This document shows positions 16,801 through 22,767 of a stretch of DNA of 25,590 nucleotides, piece by piece; within the stretch, counting starts at the first letter, position 1, and each line of letters opens with the position of its first letter. The DNA comes from Mxb001 sp046046455 (lineage in GTDB: Bacteria > Actinomycetota > Actinomycetes > S36-B12). The DNA is taken from assembly GCA_046046455.1 (NCBI GenBank), contig JBJOJS010000122.1, positions 1 to 25,590 of the forward strand. The letters are read 5' to 3'. The notes under the pieces were generated by a model that did no database searches, had not been told where the DNA came from, and saw nothing but the letters and a program-made list of their open reading frames with translations. A program made the translations under genes and the position numbers.

Positions 16801-17046
16801 AGCCGGTGCGCCCTGCGCGACGAGGTCGCGCAGTCGGCGTGCCGCCCGACGGCGGTCGCGGATGCGCAGCACCTGGTCGGTGAGGTCGAGGATCAGATCG
16901 CGGCCATCGTCGTCGGCGAGGAGCTTGCCGAGTCGACGAGAGGCGCGCTGCTCCTTGCGCGTGGTGCCGGCGAGGGCGGCGGTGAGGAGGTCGCGCGCTC
17001 GGCGTTCGGCGGCAGGGGCGAGGCTGCGCTCGGGGGCGATCGTCAT
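13801..17046 (-). CDS. putA: Bifunctional proline dehydrogenase / L-glutamate gamma-semialdehyde dehydrogenase
   Basis: This 1081-residue fusion oxidises L-proline to P5C (FAD) and then to glutamate (NAD+). The PRODH barrel (about 95-460) shows VDYVSIKISALC, VNLDMEEHRDLELS near 220-230, GIVLQAYIPDSH, IRLVKGANLAMEQVEAE near 285-300, the PYYSKADVDASYKRML segment and IEIEMLEGMAP. The aldehyde dehydrogenase part (about 510-990) shows GPWNFPYAIPASG, LTGSLATADLF, HAETSGKNS, catalytic C739 in GQKCSAAS, ECFGPVLGV and PFGGWKRSSIG. There is no N-terminal ribbon-helix-helix, so it is not a self-repressing trifunctional PutA. The ATG at 17046 starts 51 bp from the divergent PAS-AraC regulator, which is therefore the likely controller. 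The last ~100 residues are a family-typical C-terminal tail. Frame is intact throughout. Confidence 0.96.
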   Translation of the reverse strand: MTIAPERSLAPAAERRARDLLTAALAGTTRKEQRASRRLGKLLADDDGRDLILDLTDQVLRIRDRRRAARRLRDLVAQGAPASLSPIDRLGLRMIGVIAPYAPRLAERAVDWRVNQETTGVILPGEDAPLTRYLARRRADGFRLNVNVLGESILGDDEAAARFDLVASRIRRPDVDYVSIKISALCANLDVLAWDDSLARVTERLAALYRIARDHGTFVNLDMEEHRDLELSVEAFIQVLDQPEFAQMPAGIVLQAYIPDSHAALERLIAWANDRRAAGRAPIKIRLVKGANLAMEQVEAELHDWPQAPYYSKADVDASYKRMLDTALRTADPGALRLGIASHNLFDIAWALTIRDSLDDPQMIEIEMLEGMAPAQARAVRDAAGSLLLYAPVVEKADREASIAYLSRRLDENSGPENFLRSLFDLTPDSPAWEHELQRFQASLDRQGAIEVTSHRDQERRSEHIAFAADGSFANVADTDFTTPGNRAWAESILALPAPDEPALVTTIDSVDEAIARARAAQERWAGTSWQERRAVLARVAEVMAAHRAETLAAMAMTTGKTLREGDPEISEAIDFALFASHLTLQHEEISKHLDWQAHEVVLIAGPWNFPYAIPASGLVHALAAGSAALLKPAPEARAVGALLVSQLHAAGVDPDLVQLLPTPDDEVGKHLVTHPGVNEVVLTGSLATADLFLGWRPDLHLHAETSGKNSLIITAAADIDLAIKDLVKSAFGHAGQKCSAASLAIVEASVYDDPSFKRRLADAVRSLRVGWATDPATMVGPVINPPSGPLARALTEIAPGESWLVKPEQLDDSGRLWSPGVIWDVQPGAWFHLTECFGPVLGVIRARDLDDAIVIQNVPEYGLTGGLHSLDPAEIAYWLDRVQVGNAYVNRHITGAIVQRQPFGGWKRSSIGGGSKPGGPSHLHTYGRWQPRGLDVDRARQSFADAWATRFGVDTDPSGLRSESNVLRHHPLDGVVVRGERSGAAYDVLALAAQTTGTPVTWSDPREESDAELAARLGGLDVERLRLLVPASPELFAAAHAAGVAVDRQPVTDAGEVELPRWLKEQAISVTRHRHGRLLR

Positions 17047-17085
17047 GGGAGAAGTCCACCGCTTCCGGGTCCCGCGGTCTTGTGC

Positions 17086-17091
17086 CACAGT
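17086..17091 (+). promoter_or_regulatory. Putative leaderless -10 (CACAGT) of the PAS-AraC regulator
   Basis: CACAGT ends 6 nt before the GTG at 17098. The 51-bp gap 17047-17097 must also hold the putA promoter. No Shine-Dalgarno is visible for either gene, and no clear -10 for putA was found. Confidence 0.42.
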
Positions 17092-17097
17092 GACCCC

Positions 17098-17829
17098 GTG
17101 AGTGTCGAATCGATACCAAAGGCCAGGGAGCTGAGGGCCTTCATCGATCTCGTCGAGGGACTGCCCCAGGTGATGGCGGCCGCCAAGGACACCTCGGGCC
17201 GGTACGTCTATGTCAATCGCGGCTTCGCCGAGCGAGTGGGACGGCGTTCCCGAGACATCATCGGTCGCACGGTCGATGACTTCTTCGCCGCTGAGCTCGC
17301 GGGGTCGTACGCCGCACAGGATGCTGAGGTCCTGCGCGCCGGCAAGCCGCTGCAAGGCCACCTCGAACTCATCGTGCGCGCAGATGGGCGCCTGGGCTGG
17401 TACCTCACATCCAAGACACGGATCGTGGCGGACGACGGCGAGATCGTCGGTGTTGCGGTCATGTCGGTCGACCTGCAGTCGCAGATGGACAGCGCGCACT
17501 CGGGACTCGCCGCAGCACTGGACGCGGTCCGTGCCGACATCGCCCATCCCTGGCGGATCGGTGAGATCGCGGAGATCGCGGGACTATCGACGACGCAGTT
17601 GGAGCGCTTGAGTAGGCGCACGCTGGGGATGTCGCCCCGGGGTGTGCTCCAGCGCCTGCGCCTTGAGCACGCGGTGAGATTGCTCTCGTCCACGTCGCTC
17701 ACGGCCGGAGAAATCGCCGCAGCATGCGGCTTCTACGACCAGAGTTCCTTCACGCGGCAGTTCCGGTCGGTGCTGGGGCTCACCCCGGGCGCCTACCGCA
17801 GGTCGGGAGTGCAGGAGACCCCCGCCTGA
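17098..17829 (+). CDS. PAS domain-containing AraC-family transcriptional regulator
   Basis: This 243-residue regulator has an N-terminal PAS fold (about 15-128: LPQVMAAAKDTSGRYVYVNRGFAERVG, IIGRTVDDFF, the closing VGVAVMSVDLQ) and a C-terminal AraC double HTH (about 135-240: IGEIAEIAGLSTTQLERLSRR and EIAAACGFYDQSSFTRQFRSVLGLTPGAYRR). The second HTH and its signature are complete. PAS in place of the usual cupin sensor suggests a small-ligand or redox input; no haem or flavin signature residue is evident. The GTG start is set by the -10-like hexamer 6 nt upstream and the alignment of the PAS domain. Divergent arrangement with putA suggests it activates putA, as the AraC-type PruR does in Pseudomonas aeruginosa. 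That link, and any control of the hydroxyproline operon 1.2 kb downstream, is inference. Confidence 0.88.
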   Translation: MSVESIPKARELRAFIDLVEGLPQVMAAAKDTSGRYVYVNRGFAERVGRRSRDIIGRTVDDFFAAELAGSYAAQDAEVLRAGKPLQGHLELIVRADGRLGWYLTSKTRIVADDGEIVGVAVMSVDLQSQMDSAHSGLAAALDAVRADIAHPWRIGEIAEIAGLSTTQLERLSRRTLGMSPRGVLQRLRLEHAVRLLSSTSLTAGEIAAACGFYDQSSFTRQFRSVLGLTPGAYRRSGVQETPA

Positions 17830-17933
17830 GGCGCCGCACATTCCCATCGCCCGGGCGTGGAACTTTGAGCGGAGAGTGCTCTCGGGAGCCTTGCTCAGCT
17901 CGAACTTCACGCGAGACGGGTGTGGACGACCGC

Positions 17934-18023
17934 GTTGGCAAGGTTGCCAGCGTGCAGCGCGTCAGGTCTGTGGACGGTGTTGGCAAGGTTGCCAGCGTGC
18001 GGCGCGCCAGGTCTGTGGACGGA
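17934..18023. repeat. 45-bp tandem direct repeat, two copies, each with an inner palindrome
   Basis: Copies at 17934-17978 and 17979-18023 match at 42 of 45 positions. Each contains TGGCAA-GG-TTGCCA (17936-17949 and 17981-17994), a 6-2-6 inverted repeat, and ends with GTCTGTGGACGG. A further TGTGGACG at 17921 suggests remains of a third unit. The period is a multiple of 3 but no annotated gene uses it. Confidence 0.9.
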
Positions 18024-18032
18024 CCGTAACGG

Positions 18033-18050
18033 GCTGAGCATGCGCTCAGC
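18033..18050. promoter_or_regulatory. Perfect 7-4-7 palindrome upstream of the lipoprotein promoter
   Basis: GCTGAGC-ATGC-GCTCAGC is a perfect inverted repeat about 42 bp before the -10 at 18092. It is a plausible operator; as a terminator for the AraC gene it would be short and 200 bp away. Confidence 0.4.
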
Positions 18051-18091
18051 GTAGGTCGCCGGTCTGACAGTGAAGGTGTCCTGAGCACCCC

Positions 18092-18097
18092 TACTCT
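18092..18097 (+). promoter_or_regulatory. Putative leaderless -10 (TACTCT)
   Basis: TACTCT ends 6 nt before an ATG at 18104 that opens a 10-codon frame. This is the same geometry as the leaderless candidates before the genes at 1435, 6305, 12483 and 17098. Confidence 0.5.
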
Positions 18098-18103
18098 CGC
18101 CGT

Positions 18104-18136
18104 ATGACCCTCTGCATCGGGCCCGCTCGCAGATGA
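18104..18136 (+). CDS. Leaderless 10-residue micro-ORF coupled to the lipoprotein gene
   Basis: ATG 18104 opens MTLCIGPARR and stops at TGA 18134-18136, which overlaps the ATG of the lipoprotein gene (18133) as ATGA. The -10 TACTCT is 6 nt upstream, so the transcript would start at this ATG. The lipoprotein gene has no Shine-Dalgarno of its own, so termination and reinitiation on the overlap is a simple way to translate it. The alternative is that the frame is fortuitous and forms a 29-nt leader. Confidence 0.45.
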   Translation: MTLCIGPARR

Positions 18137-18972
18137 AGTGCGCGCGATTCGCCGGCCTTGGAGTGATCGCGGTGGTCCTCGCCGGCTGCGGCCGCATCAA
18201 TGAACTCACCTACCAGCCGCCGACGACCCCCGCGGAGTGGTGCGCCCAGCGCCCGTGTGTCGAGGTCGGTGGAGTCAACCTCGCCGAGCCCTGGAGCAGC
18301 GCTCTGGTCTTCGCGCTCGCGCTGCTGTGGCTGGGCGTCGGCATCTTCTTCCTGGCGTCACGCCGCGGACAGCGGTCGCGCACGTGGTTCGGCGTATCCC
18401 TCGTGCTCGGGGGGTTAGCCGCCGGGTCGGCCGGCATCAGCTACCAGGCCTTCAGCTACGAGCTCAAGTGCGCCGGCCGCGAGCTGTGCGCGCTCACCAA
18501 CGGCTACGAGATCGCCTACAGCGTGCTCCAGGTCGCCAGCATGAGCGCGATGGTTGTCGCCGTGTCCTACGCCCTCGCCACGTCGCAGGCGCGTCGCGCG
18601 ATTTCGATCTACGCCGTACTCAACCTGGTGGTCTACGTCGCGATCACCCTCGCGGGCATCCTCAGGCCGAGCGCGTTCCTGCTCTCCTTCGAGTTGCTCC
18701 TGATCTTCGCCGTGCCGGCACTCGTGATCGCCGCTGTCCTCGCGATCCGGCGATGGCAGCAGCCACTGGCGCGACGCATCCTCTGGGTGCTCGTGCTCCT
18801 CGTGCTCGTGCAGGTCGCCTACCTCGTCTACTTCGCGCTCGGGATCACCGCGTCGCTGTGGGCCTCGGGCATCTACTTCTCCGCCAACGACGTGCTCCAC
18901 GTCGGGATGCTCGCCTGGCTGGCCGTCATCGCATGGGTGCTGGGTCCCCGCCTAGAGGACGGGCCGGCTTGA
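18133..18972 (+). CDS. Seven-TM integral membrane protein with lipoprotein signal, unknown function
   Basis: This 279-residue protein starts with a lipoprotein-type signal (basic n-region, hydrophobic core, lipobox LAGC with C19), then an extracellular stretch holding C37 and C42. Seven hydrophobic helices follow at about 55-75, 84-106, 128-148, 156-176, 182-203, 215-236 and 252-271. A loop after helix 2 carries C113 and C119, so disulfides outside the membrane are possible. Polar residues lie at the ends of helices: Y104 and S108, and N252, D253 and H256 in SANDVLH at the start of the last helix. The D/H at the last helix is loosely like seven-TM hydrolases of the CREST group (ceramidase, PAQR), but I cannot confirm three metal ligands and do not assign a function. 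A lipid-anchored N-terminus on a seven-TM protein is unusual. It is flanked by the putA regulator and the hydroxyproline operon. Confidence 0.75.
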   Translation: MKCARFAGLGVIAVVLAGCGRINELTYQPPTTPAEWCAQRPCVEVGGVNLAEPWSSALVFALALLWLGVGIFFLASRRGQRSRTWFGVSLVLGGLAAGSAGISYQAFSYELKCAGRELCALTNGYEIAYSVLQVASMSAMVVAVSYALATSQARRAISIYAVLNLVVYVAITLAGILRPSAFLLSFELLLIFAVPALVIAAVLAIRRWQQPLARRILWVLVLLVLVQVAYLVYFALGITASLWASGIYFSANDVLHVGMLAWLAVIAWVLGPRLEDGPA

Positions 18973-18976
18973 CCCT

Positions 18977-19007
18977 GGCTCAGTGGTATGTAATATTCCA
19001 CTGAGCC
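18977..19007. promoter_or_regulatory. 31-nt palindrome over the -10 of the hydroxyproline operon (operator, possibly also terminator)
   Basis: Perfect 10-bp arms GGCTCAGTGG (18977-18986) and CCACTGAGCC (18998-19007) flank an AT-rich core TATGTAATATT that is itself nearly symmetric around 18992. The core includes TAATAT (18991-18996), the best -10 in the area, giving a leader of about 34 nt before the first operon gene. The site begins 4 nt after the stop of the upstream gene, so as RNA it could also act as that gene's terminator. A GntR-type repressor encoded in the operon is the obvious ligand. Confidence 0.68.
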
Positions 19008-19036
19008 CATCCGCGGGCCCTGACCTGGGAGACCCC

Positions 19037-19936
19037 ATGACCGAAACGCCCTGGCGCGGCATCCTCACCGCGACCGCCCTGCCCTTCGACGCCGACGGCG
19101 CCGTGGACTACGCCCGCTACGCCGACCACGTGGACTGGCTCGTGCGCAACGGCAGCGATGGCGTCGTCTGCAACGGCTCGCTCGGGGAGTACCAGACGCT
19201 CACGCACGACGAGCGCGCCAAGGTCGTCGAGACCGCTGTCGCGGCAGCGAAGGCTGCCGGAGGCGTGGTCGTGCCCGGTGTCGCGGCGTACGGCGCCCAC
19301 GAGTCACGGCGCTGGACGGAGCAGGCGGGAGAGGCCGGCGCTGTCGCGGTCATGCTGCTGCCGCCCAACGCCTACCGTGCCGATGACCGCATCGTCGTCG
19401 AGCACTACCGCGAGGTGGCCAAGGCTGGCCTGCCGATCGTCGCCTACAACAACCCCTACGACACCAAGGTCGACCTCACCCCGCGCCTGCTTGGGCAGCT
19501 CTACGCCGAGGGCCTCATCGTGGCGGTCAAGGAGTTCACCGGTGACCCGCGCCGTGCCTACGAGATCGCGGAATACGCACCCGGCCTCGACGTGATCATC
19601 GGCTCGGACGACGTCGTCCTCGAGTTGGCCATCGCGGGTGCCAAGGGATGGATCGCGGGCTACACCAACGCCTTCCCGACCGCTTCGCGTGCGCTGTACG
19701 ACGCTTCGATGGCCGGGGACCTCACCACCGCGGTGCCGCTCTACCGGACGCTGCACCCGCTGCTGCGCTGGGACTCCAAGACCGAATTCGTGCAGGCGAT
19801 CAAGCTGTCGATGGACATGGTCGGTCGCTACGGCGGCCCCTGCCGTCCTCCGCGTCTGCCGCTCACGGCCGAGCAGGAGAAGGTCGTCCGCGCGGCGACG
19901 CAGGCCGCCATCGACGCGGGACTCGCGACGGCCTGA
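19037..19936 (+). CDS. DHDPS/NAL-superfamily aldolase, probable pyrroline-4-hydroxy-2-carboxylate deaminase
   Basis: This 299-residue class I aldolase-fold protein has the family motifs GSLGEYQTLTHDER (48-60), AYNNPYDT (136-143) with the catalytic Tyr137, the Schiff-base Lys165 in VAVKEFTGD, and IIGSDDVVLELAIAGAKGWIAG. The superfamily includes lysine-pathway DHDPS, but the operon holds a hydroxyproline epimerase, a D-hydroxyproline dehydrogenase and a KGSA dehydrogenase. The expected reaction is therefore deamination and dehydration of 1-pyrroline-4-hydroxy-2-carboxylate to alpha-ketoglutarate semialdehyde (LhpC type). ATG 19037 has GGGAG 5 nt upstream (19027-19031). It is first in the operon, about 34 nt after the predicted transcription start. 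The specific reaction is inferred from context; the family is certain. Confidence 0.9.
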   Translation: MTETPWRGILTATALPFDADGAVDYARYADHVDWLVRNGSDGVVCNGSLGEYQTLTHDERAKVVETAVAAAKAAGGVVVPGVAAYGAHESRRWTEQAGEAGAVAVMLLPPNAYRADDRIVVEHYREVAKAGLPIVAYNNPYDTKVDLTPRLLGQLYAEGLIVAVKEFTGDPRRAYEIAEYAPGLDVIIGSDDVVLELAIAGAKGWIAGYTNAFPTASRALYDASMAGDLTTAVPLYRTLHPLLRWDSKTEFVQAIKLSMDMVGRYGGPCRPPRLPLTAEQEKVVRAATQAAIDAGLATA

Positions 19937-19937
19937 C

Positions 19938-20939
19938 ATGCAGGCCAAGCGGGTCCTGCAGGTCGTCGACTCCCACACGGAGGGCATGCCGACGCGTGTC
20001 GTCGTCGGGGGCGTCGGTGTCGTGCCTGGCGCCACGATGATGGAGCGTCGTCTCCATCTGATGGAGCACATGGACGACCTACGCGCACTGCTGATGTACG
20101 AGCCGCGCGGGCACGCGGCCATGAGTGGCGCGATCCTGCAGCCGGCCTCGCGACCGGATGCCGACTGGGGCGTGCTCTACATCGAGGTGACGGGCTGCCT
20201 GCCGATGTGCGGCCACGGCACCATGGGCGTCGCGACCGTGCTGGTCGAGACGGGCATGGTCCCGGTGACGGAGCCGGTGACGACCATTCGACTCGACACG
20301 CCCGCGGGACTCGTCGTCGCCGAGGTCGCGGTCGAGGGTGGCCGGGCGCGCTCGGTCACGCTGCGCAATGTCGAGTCCTTCGTGCTCGGCCTCGACCGCA
20401 ACGTCGACATACCCGGCATCGGCACCGTCTCCTACGACATGACATTCGGCGGCAACTTCTACGCCATCGTGCGTGCGGAAGATCTGGGTGTGGATTTCTC
20501 CCGTGACAACAAGGACGCGATCCTCGCGGCGGGCATGGCGCTCATGGGCGCGATCAATGACGCCGACGCACCCGTGCATCCTGTTGATCCTGCGATCCGA
20601 GGTCTCCGCCATGTGCAGGTGCTCGCTCCAGGATCGGATGCCACGCACTCCCGCCACGCGATGGTCATCTCGCCCGGATGGTTCGATCGCTCGCCCTGCG
20701 GTACCGGCACATCGGGGCGTCTCGCCCAGCTGCACGCGCGCGGTGAGCTCGCGGTCGGCCAGGACTTCGTCAACGAGTCCTTCATCGGCACGCACTTCGT
20801 GGGCCGCATCGCGGAGACGACGGAGGTGGCCGGCATCCCTGCAGTCGTGCCGCTCATCACGGGGCGAGCATGGCTGACCGCCCTGTCGCAGATGCTGCTC
20901 GCGGACGACGATCCCTTCCCGGCGGGTTTCCTGCTGTGA
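19938..20939 (+). CDS. 4-hydroxyproline 2-epimerase (proline racemase family)
   Basis: This 333-residue, PLP-independent two-base epimerase has both catalytic cysteines: C91 in MCGHGTMGVATVLVETG and C254 in DRSPCGTGTSGRLAQLHARG. Presence of Cys at both sites separates it from trans-3-hydroxyproline dehydratases of the same family, which have Thr or Ser at the first. Opening VVDSHTEGMPTRVV and FGGNFYAIV are family-typical. It should interconvert trans-4-hydroxy-L-proline and cis-4-hydroxy-D-proline as the entry step of the pathway. It starts 1 nt after the previous stop, without a strong Shine-Dalgarno, so translation is probably coupled. Proline racemase activity cannot be excluded from motifs alone; the downstream genes favour hydroxyproline. 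Confidence 0.92.
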   Translation: MQAKRVLQVVDSHTEGMPTRVVVGGVGVVPGATMMERRLHLMEHMDDLRALLMYEPRGHAAMSGAILQPASRPDADWGVLYIEVTGCLPMCGHGTMGVATVLVETGMVPVTEPVTTIRLDTPAGLVVAEVAVEGGRARSVTLRNVESFVLGLDRNVDIPGIGTVSYDMTFGGNFYAIVRAEDLGVDFSRDNKDAILAAGMALMGAINDADAPVHPVDPAIRGLRHVQVLAPGSDATHSRHAMVISPGWFDRSPCGTGTSGRLAQLHARGELAVGQDFVNESFIGTHFVGRIAETTEVAGIPAVVPLITGRAWLTALSQMLLADDDPFPAGFLL

Positions 20940-21616
20940 CCGCCGCACCCGAGGGACTGCCGTCGATCGGCGAGCGCACCAGCCTGCGCGAGCGCGTTGC
21001 CGAGTCGCTGCGCGCTGCCCTCGTCTCCGGGCGCATGGTGCCGGGTACGACGTACAGCATCCCGGCCCTCGCGGAGCAGTTCGGAGTGTCGGCCACTCCG
21101 GTACGCGAGGCGATGCTCGACCTGGTCAACGAAGGGATCATGGCGGCCGTCCCCAACAAGGGCTTCCGCGTGGTCGAACTCAGCGATGCCGAGCTCGACC
21201 AGATCACCGAGCTTCGGCGGCTGCTCGAGGTCCCGACCGTGGGCGGACTTGCGGGTGCGGTCGACCGGCCTGCCGTCCGGCGCCTGCGCGCGCTCGCCGA
21301 TGCCGTGAGCGACGCCGCCCGACGCGGTGATGTCGTTGCCTATGTCGAAGCGGATCGTGAGCTCCATCTCGCCCTCCTAGCCGAAGCGGGCAATCCGCGA
21401 CTCGTCGAGATGGTCGGCCGGCTGCGCGACCAGAGCCGGCTCTACGGTCTCGAGCAGCTGGCTGCAGACGGGGTGCTCGTCGACTCTGCCGCGGAGCACC
21501 TACGCCTGATCGACGCGCTGGAATCCGGCGATCGTCGTGCTGCGGAACGCGTCATGGCCCACCACCTCGACCATGTGCGCGGCATCTGGGCCAGCCGGCG
21601 GGAGGAGCGCGGATGA
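20936..21616 (+). CDS. GntR-family regulator, FadR/FCD subfamily
   Basis: This 226-residue protein starts at GTG 20936, overlapping the epimerase stop. A winged HTH lies at about 17-78 (LRERVAESLRAALVSGRMVPG, ALAEQFGVSATPVREAMLDLVNEG, VPNKGFRVV), followed by an all-helical FCD ligand domain with the metal-binding type residues DRELHLALLAEAGN, AAEHLRLIDALESGD and MAHHLDH. Such regulators commonly repress catabolic operons and release DNA when the pathway substrate or a metabolite binds near the metal. Being third in the operon it should control its own synthesis. The palindrome at 18977-19007 is the most likely operator. A start upstream at 20870 is rejected because it lies deep inside the epimerase and adds no conserved sequence. 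Confidence 0.92.
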   Translation: MTAAPEGLPSIGERTSLRERVAESLRAALVSGRMVPGTTYSIPALAEQFGVSATPVREAMLDLVNEGIMAAVPNKGFRVVELSDAELDQITELRRLLEVPTVGGLAGAVDRPAVRRLRALADAVSDAARRGDVVAYVEADRELHLALLAEAGNPRLVEMVGRLRDQSRLYGLEQLAADGVLVDSAAEHLRLIDALESGDRRAAERVMAHHLDHVRGIWASRREERG

Positions 21617-22767
21617 TCGCCGACGTCGTGATCATCGGTGCCGGCATCGTCGGCGCCTGCTGCGCTCGTGCCTGCGCGCTTGCCGGCCTCGACACGGTGC
21701 TCGTCGATAGGGGTGCCGTCGCGAGCGGCACCACGGGCGCGGGCGAGGGCAACATCCTCGTCTCCGACAAGGAACCCGGCCCCGAACTCGACCTTGCGCT
21801 GCTCAGCAGGCACCTGTGGGCGGAGATGGCAGGTGAGCTGGGTGATTCCTTCGAGCTCGATCCCAAGGGAGGGCTCGTCGTTGCGGCGCGCGCCGAGACC
21901 CTCGATCACCTTCGCGCCTTCGCGCGCGCCCAGGCGGAGAGCGGCGTTATCGCTGAGGACGTAGCTGCCACCGATCTTCACGATCATGAGCCGCACATCT
22001 CGCGTGACCTGGCCGGAGGCGTCTACTACCCGCAGGACATGCAGGTCCAGCCGATGCTCGCCGCAGCCCGCATCATCGAGGCGGGTGTCGCGACAGGCCG
22101 ACTCCGTGTGCTCACCGGCCGCGATGTCACGGCAATCGACCGCGACGCCTCTGGTGCGGTCACCTGCGTGCGCACATCGGGTGGCGATATCGCGACACGC
22201 GCCGTCGTCAACGCCGCGGGCACATGGGGTGGTGAGGTGGCTGCCCTCGCCGGTGTCGAGCTTCCTATCCTGCCGCGCCGCGGCTTCATCCTCGTGACCG
22301 AGCCGCTCCCCGTCATGGTGCGCCACAAGGTGTACGCCGCCGACTACGTCGCGAACGTTGCCTCCGATAACGCGGGTCTGGAGACCTCCGCGGTCATCGA
22401 GGGGACGATGTCGGGCACCGTGCTTATCGGCGCGAGTCGCGAGCGCGTGGGATTCGACAAGACCCTCGACTGGGCCGTCGTGCGCCGACTCGCTCGACAA
22501 GCGATCGAGATCTTCCCGTTCCTCGCCGAGGTGCAACTGCTGCGCACCTACGGCGGCTTCCGTCCCTACTGCCCCGACCATCTCCCCGTCATCGGTCCTG
22601 ATGCGCGCGTACCGGGGCTGCTGCACGCCTGCGGTCATGAGGGGGCCGGGATCGGCCTCGCGGCTGCGACCGGCGTGCTCATCGCGGAGTCGATCATCGG
22701 TGCAGCGACGTCACTGGACCTTGCTCCCTTCGCCCCCGAGCGATTCGAGGTGAGTCGTGTCCTCTGA
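21613..22767 (+). CDS. D-hydroxyproline dehydrogenase, FAD-dependent catalytic (DAO-type) subunit
   Basis: This 384-residue flavoprotein of the D-amino-acid oxidase/glycine oxidase fold has the N-terminal dinucleotide site VVIIGAGIVGACCARACALAG (about 5-25) with E/D replaced by VDRG at strand 2, then TTGAGEGN. FAD-contact elements of the C-terminus follow: LRTYGGFRPYCPDHLPVIG and GHEGAGIGLAAATG. It starts at ATG 21613 overlapping the GntR stop (ATGA). Followed by a [2Fe-2S] protein and a second flavoprotein, it matches the multi-subunit D-hydroxyproline dehydrogenase (HcnABC-like, LhpB-type subunit), which oxidises cis-4-hydroxy-D-proline to 1-pyrroline-4-hydroxy-2-carboxylate and passes electrons on instead of making peroxide. 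D-proline could be a second substrate. No signal peptide; cytoplasmic or membrane-associated. Confidence 0.88.
   Translation: MIADVVIIGAGIVGACCARACALAGLDTVLVDRGAVASGTTGAGEGNILVSDKEPGPELDLALLSRHLWAEMAGELGDSFELDPKGGLVVAARAETLDHLRAFARAQAESGVIAEDVAATDLHDHEPHISRDLAGGVYYPQDMQVQPMLAAARIIEAGVATGRLRVLTGRDVTAIDRDASGAVTCVRTSGGDIATRAVVNAAGTWGGEVAALAGVELPILPRRGFILVTEPLPVMVRHKVYAADYVANVASDNAGLETSAVIEGTMSGTVLIGASRERVGFDKTLDWAVVRRLARQAIEIFPFLAEVQLLRTYGGFRPYCPDHLPVIGPDARVPGLLHACGHEGAGIGLAAATGVLIAESIIGAATSLDLAPFAPERFEVSRVL

Larger units (their letters stand above)
17830..18103. other. Intergenic spacer of 274 bp with repeats and dyads
   Basis: The region between the AraC gene and the next promoter has no credible conventional gene. 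It contains a 45-bp tandem repeat (17934-18023), a 7-4-7 palindrome (18033-18050) and the -10 of the next transcript (18092-18097). A short GAGAG-TG-CTCTC dyad lies about 40 bp after the AraC stop; it is too weak to call as a terminator. Confidence 0.7.

Noticed and set aside
17934..18023. Tandem repeats as a CRISPR array
   Set aside because: The two 45-bp units are contiguous with no unique spacers, and no cas gene is present.
19037..19936. Lysine-biosynthetic 4-hydroxy-tetrahydrodipicolinate synthase (dapA)
   Set aside because: Fold and Lys165/Tyr137 fit the superfamily, but operon context with hydroxyproline enzymes and the GntR regulator points to a catabolic deaminase.
20870..20935. Upstream ATG (20870) for the GntR gene
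   Set aside because: It would overlap the epimerase by 70 bp and add a non-conserved tail; GTG 20936 overlaps the epimerase stop and begins near the HTH domain.
19938..20939. trans-3-hydroxy-L-proline dehydratase
   Set aside because: That subfamily has Thr or Ser at the first catalytic position; here both Cys91 and Cys254 are present.
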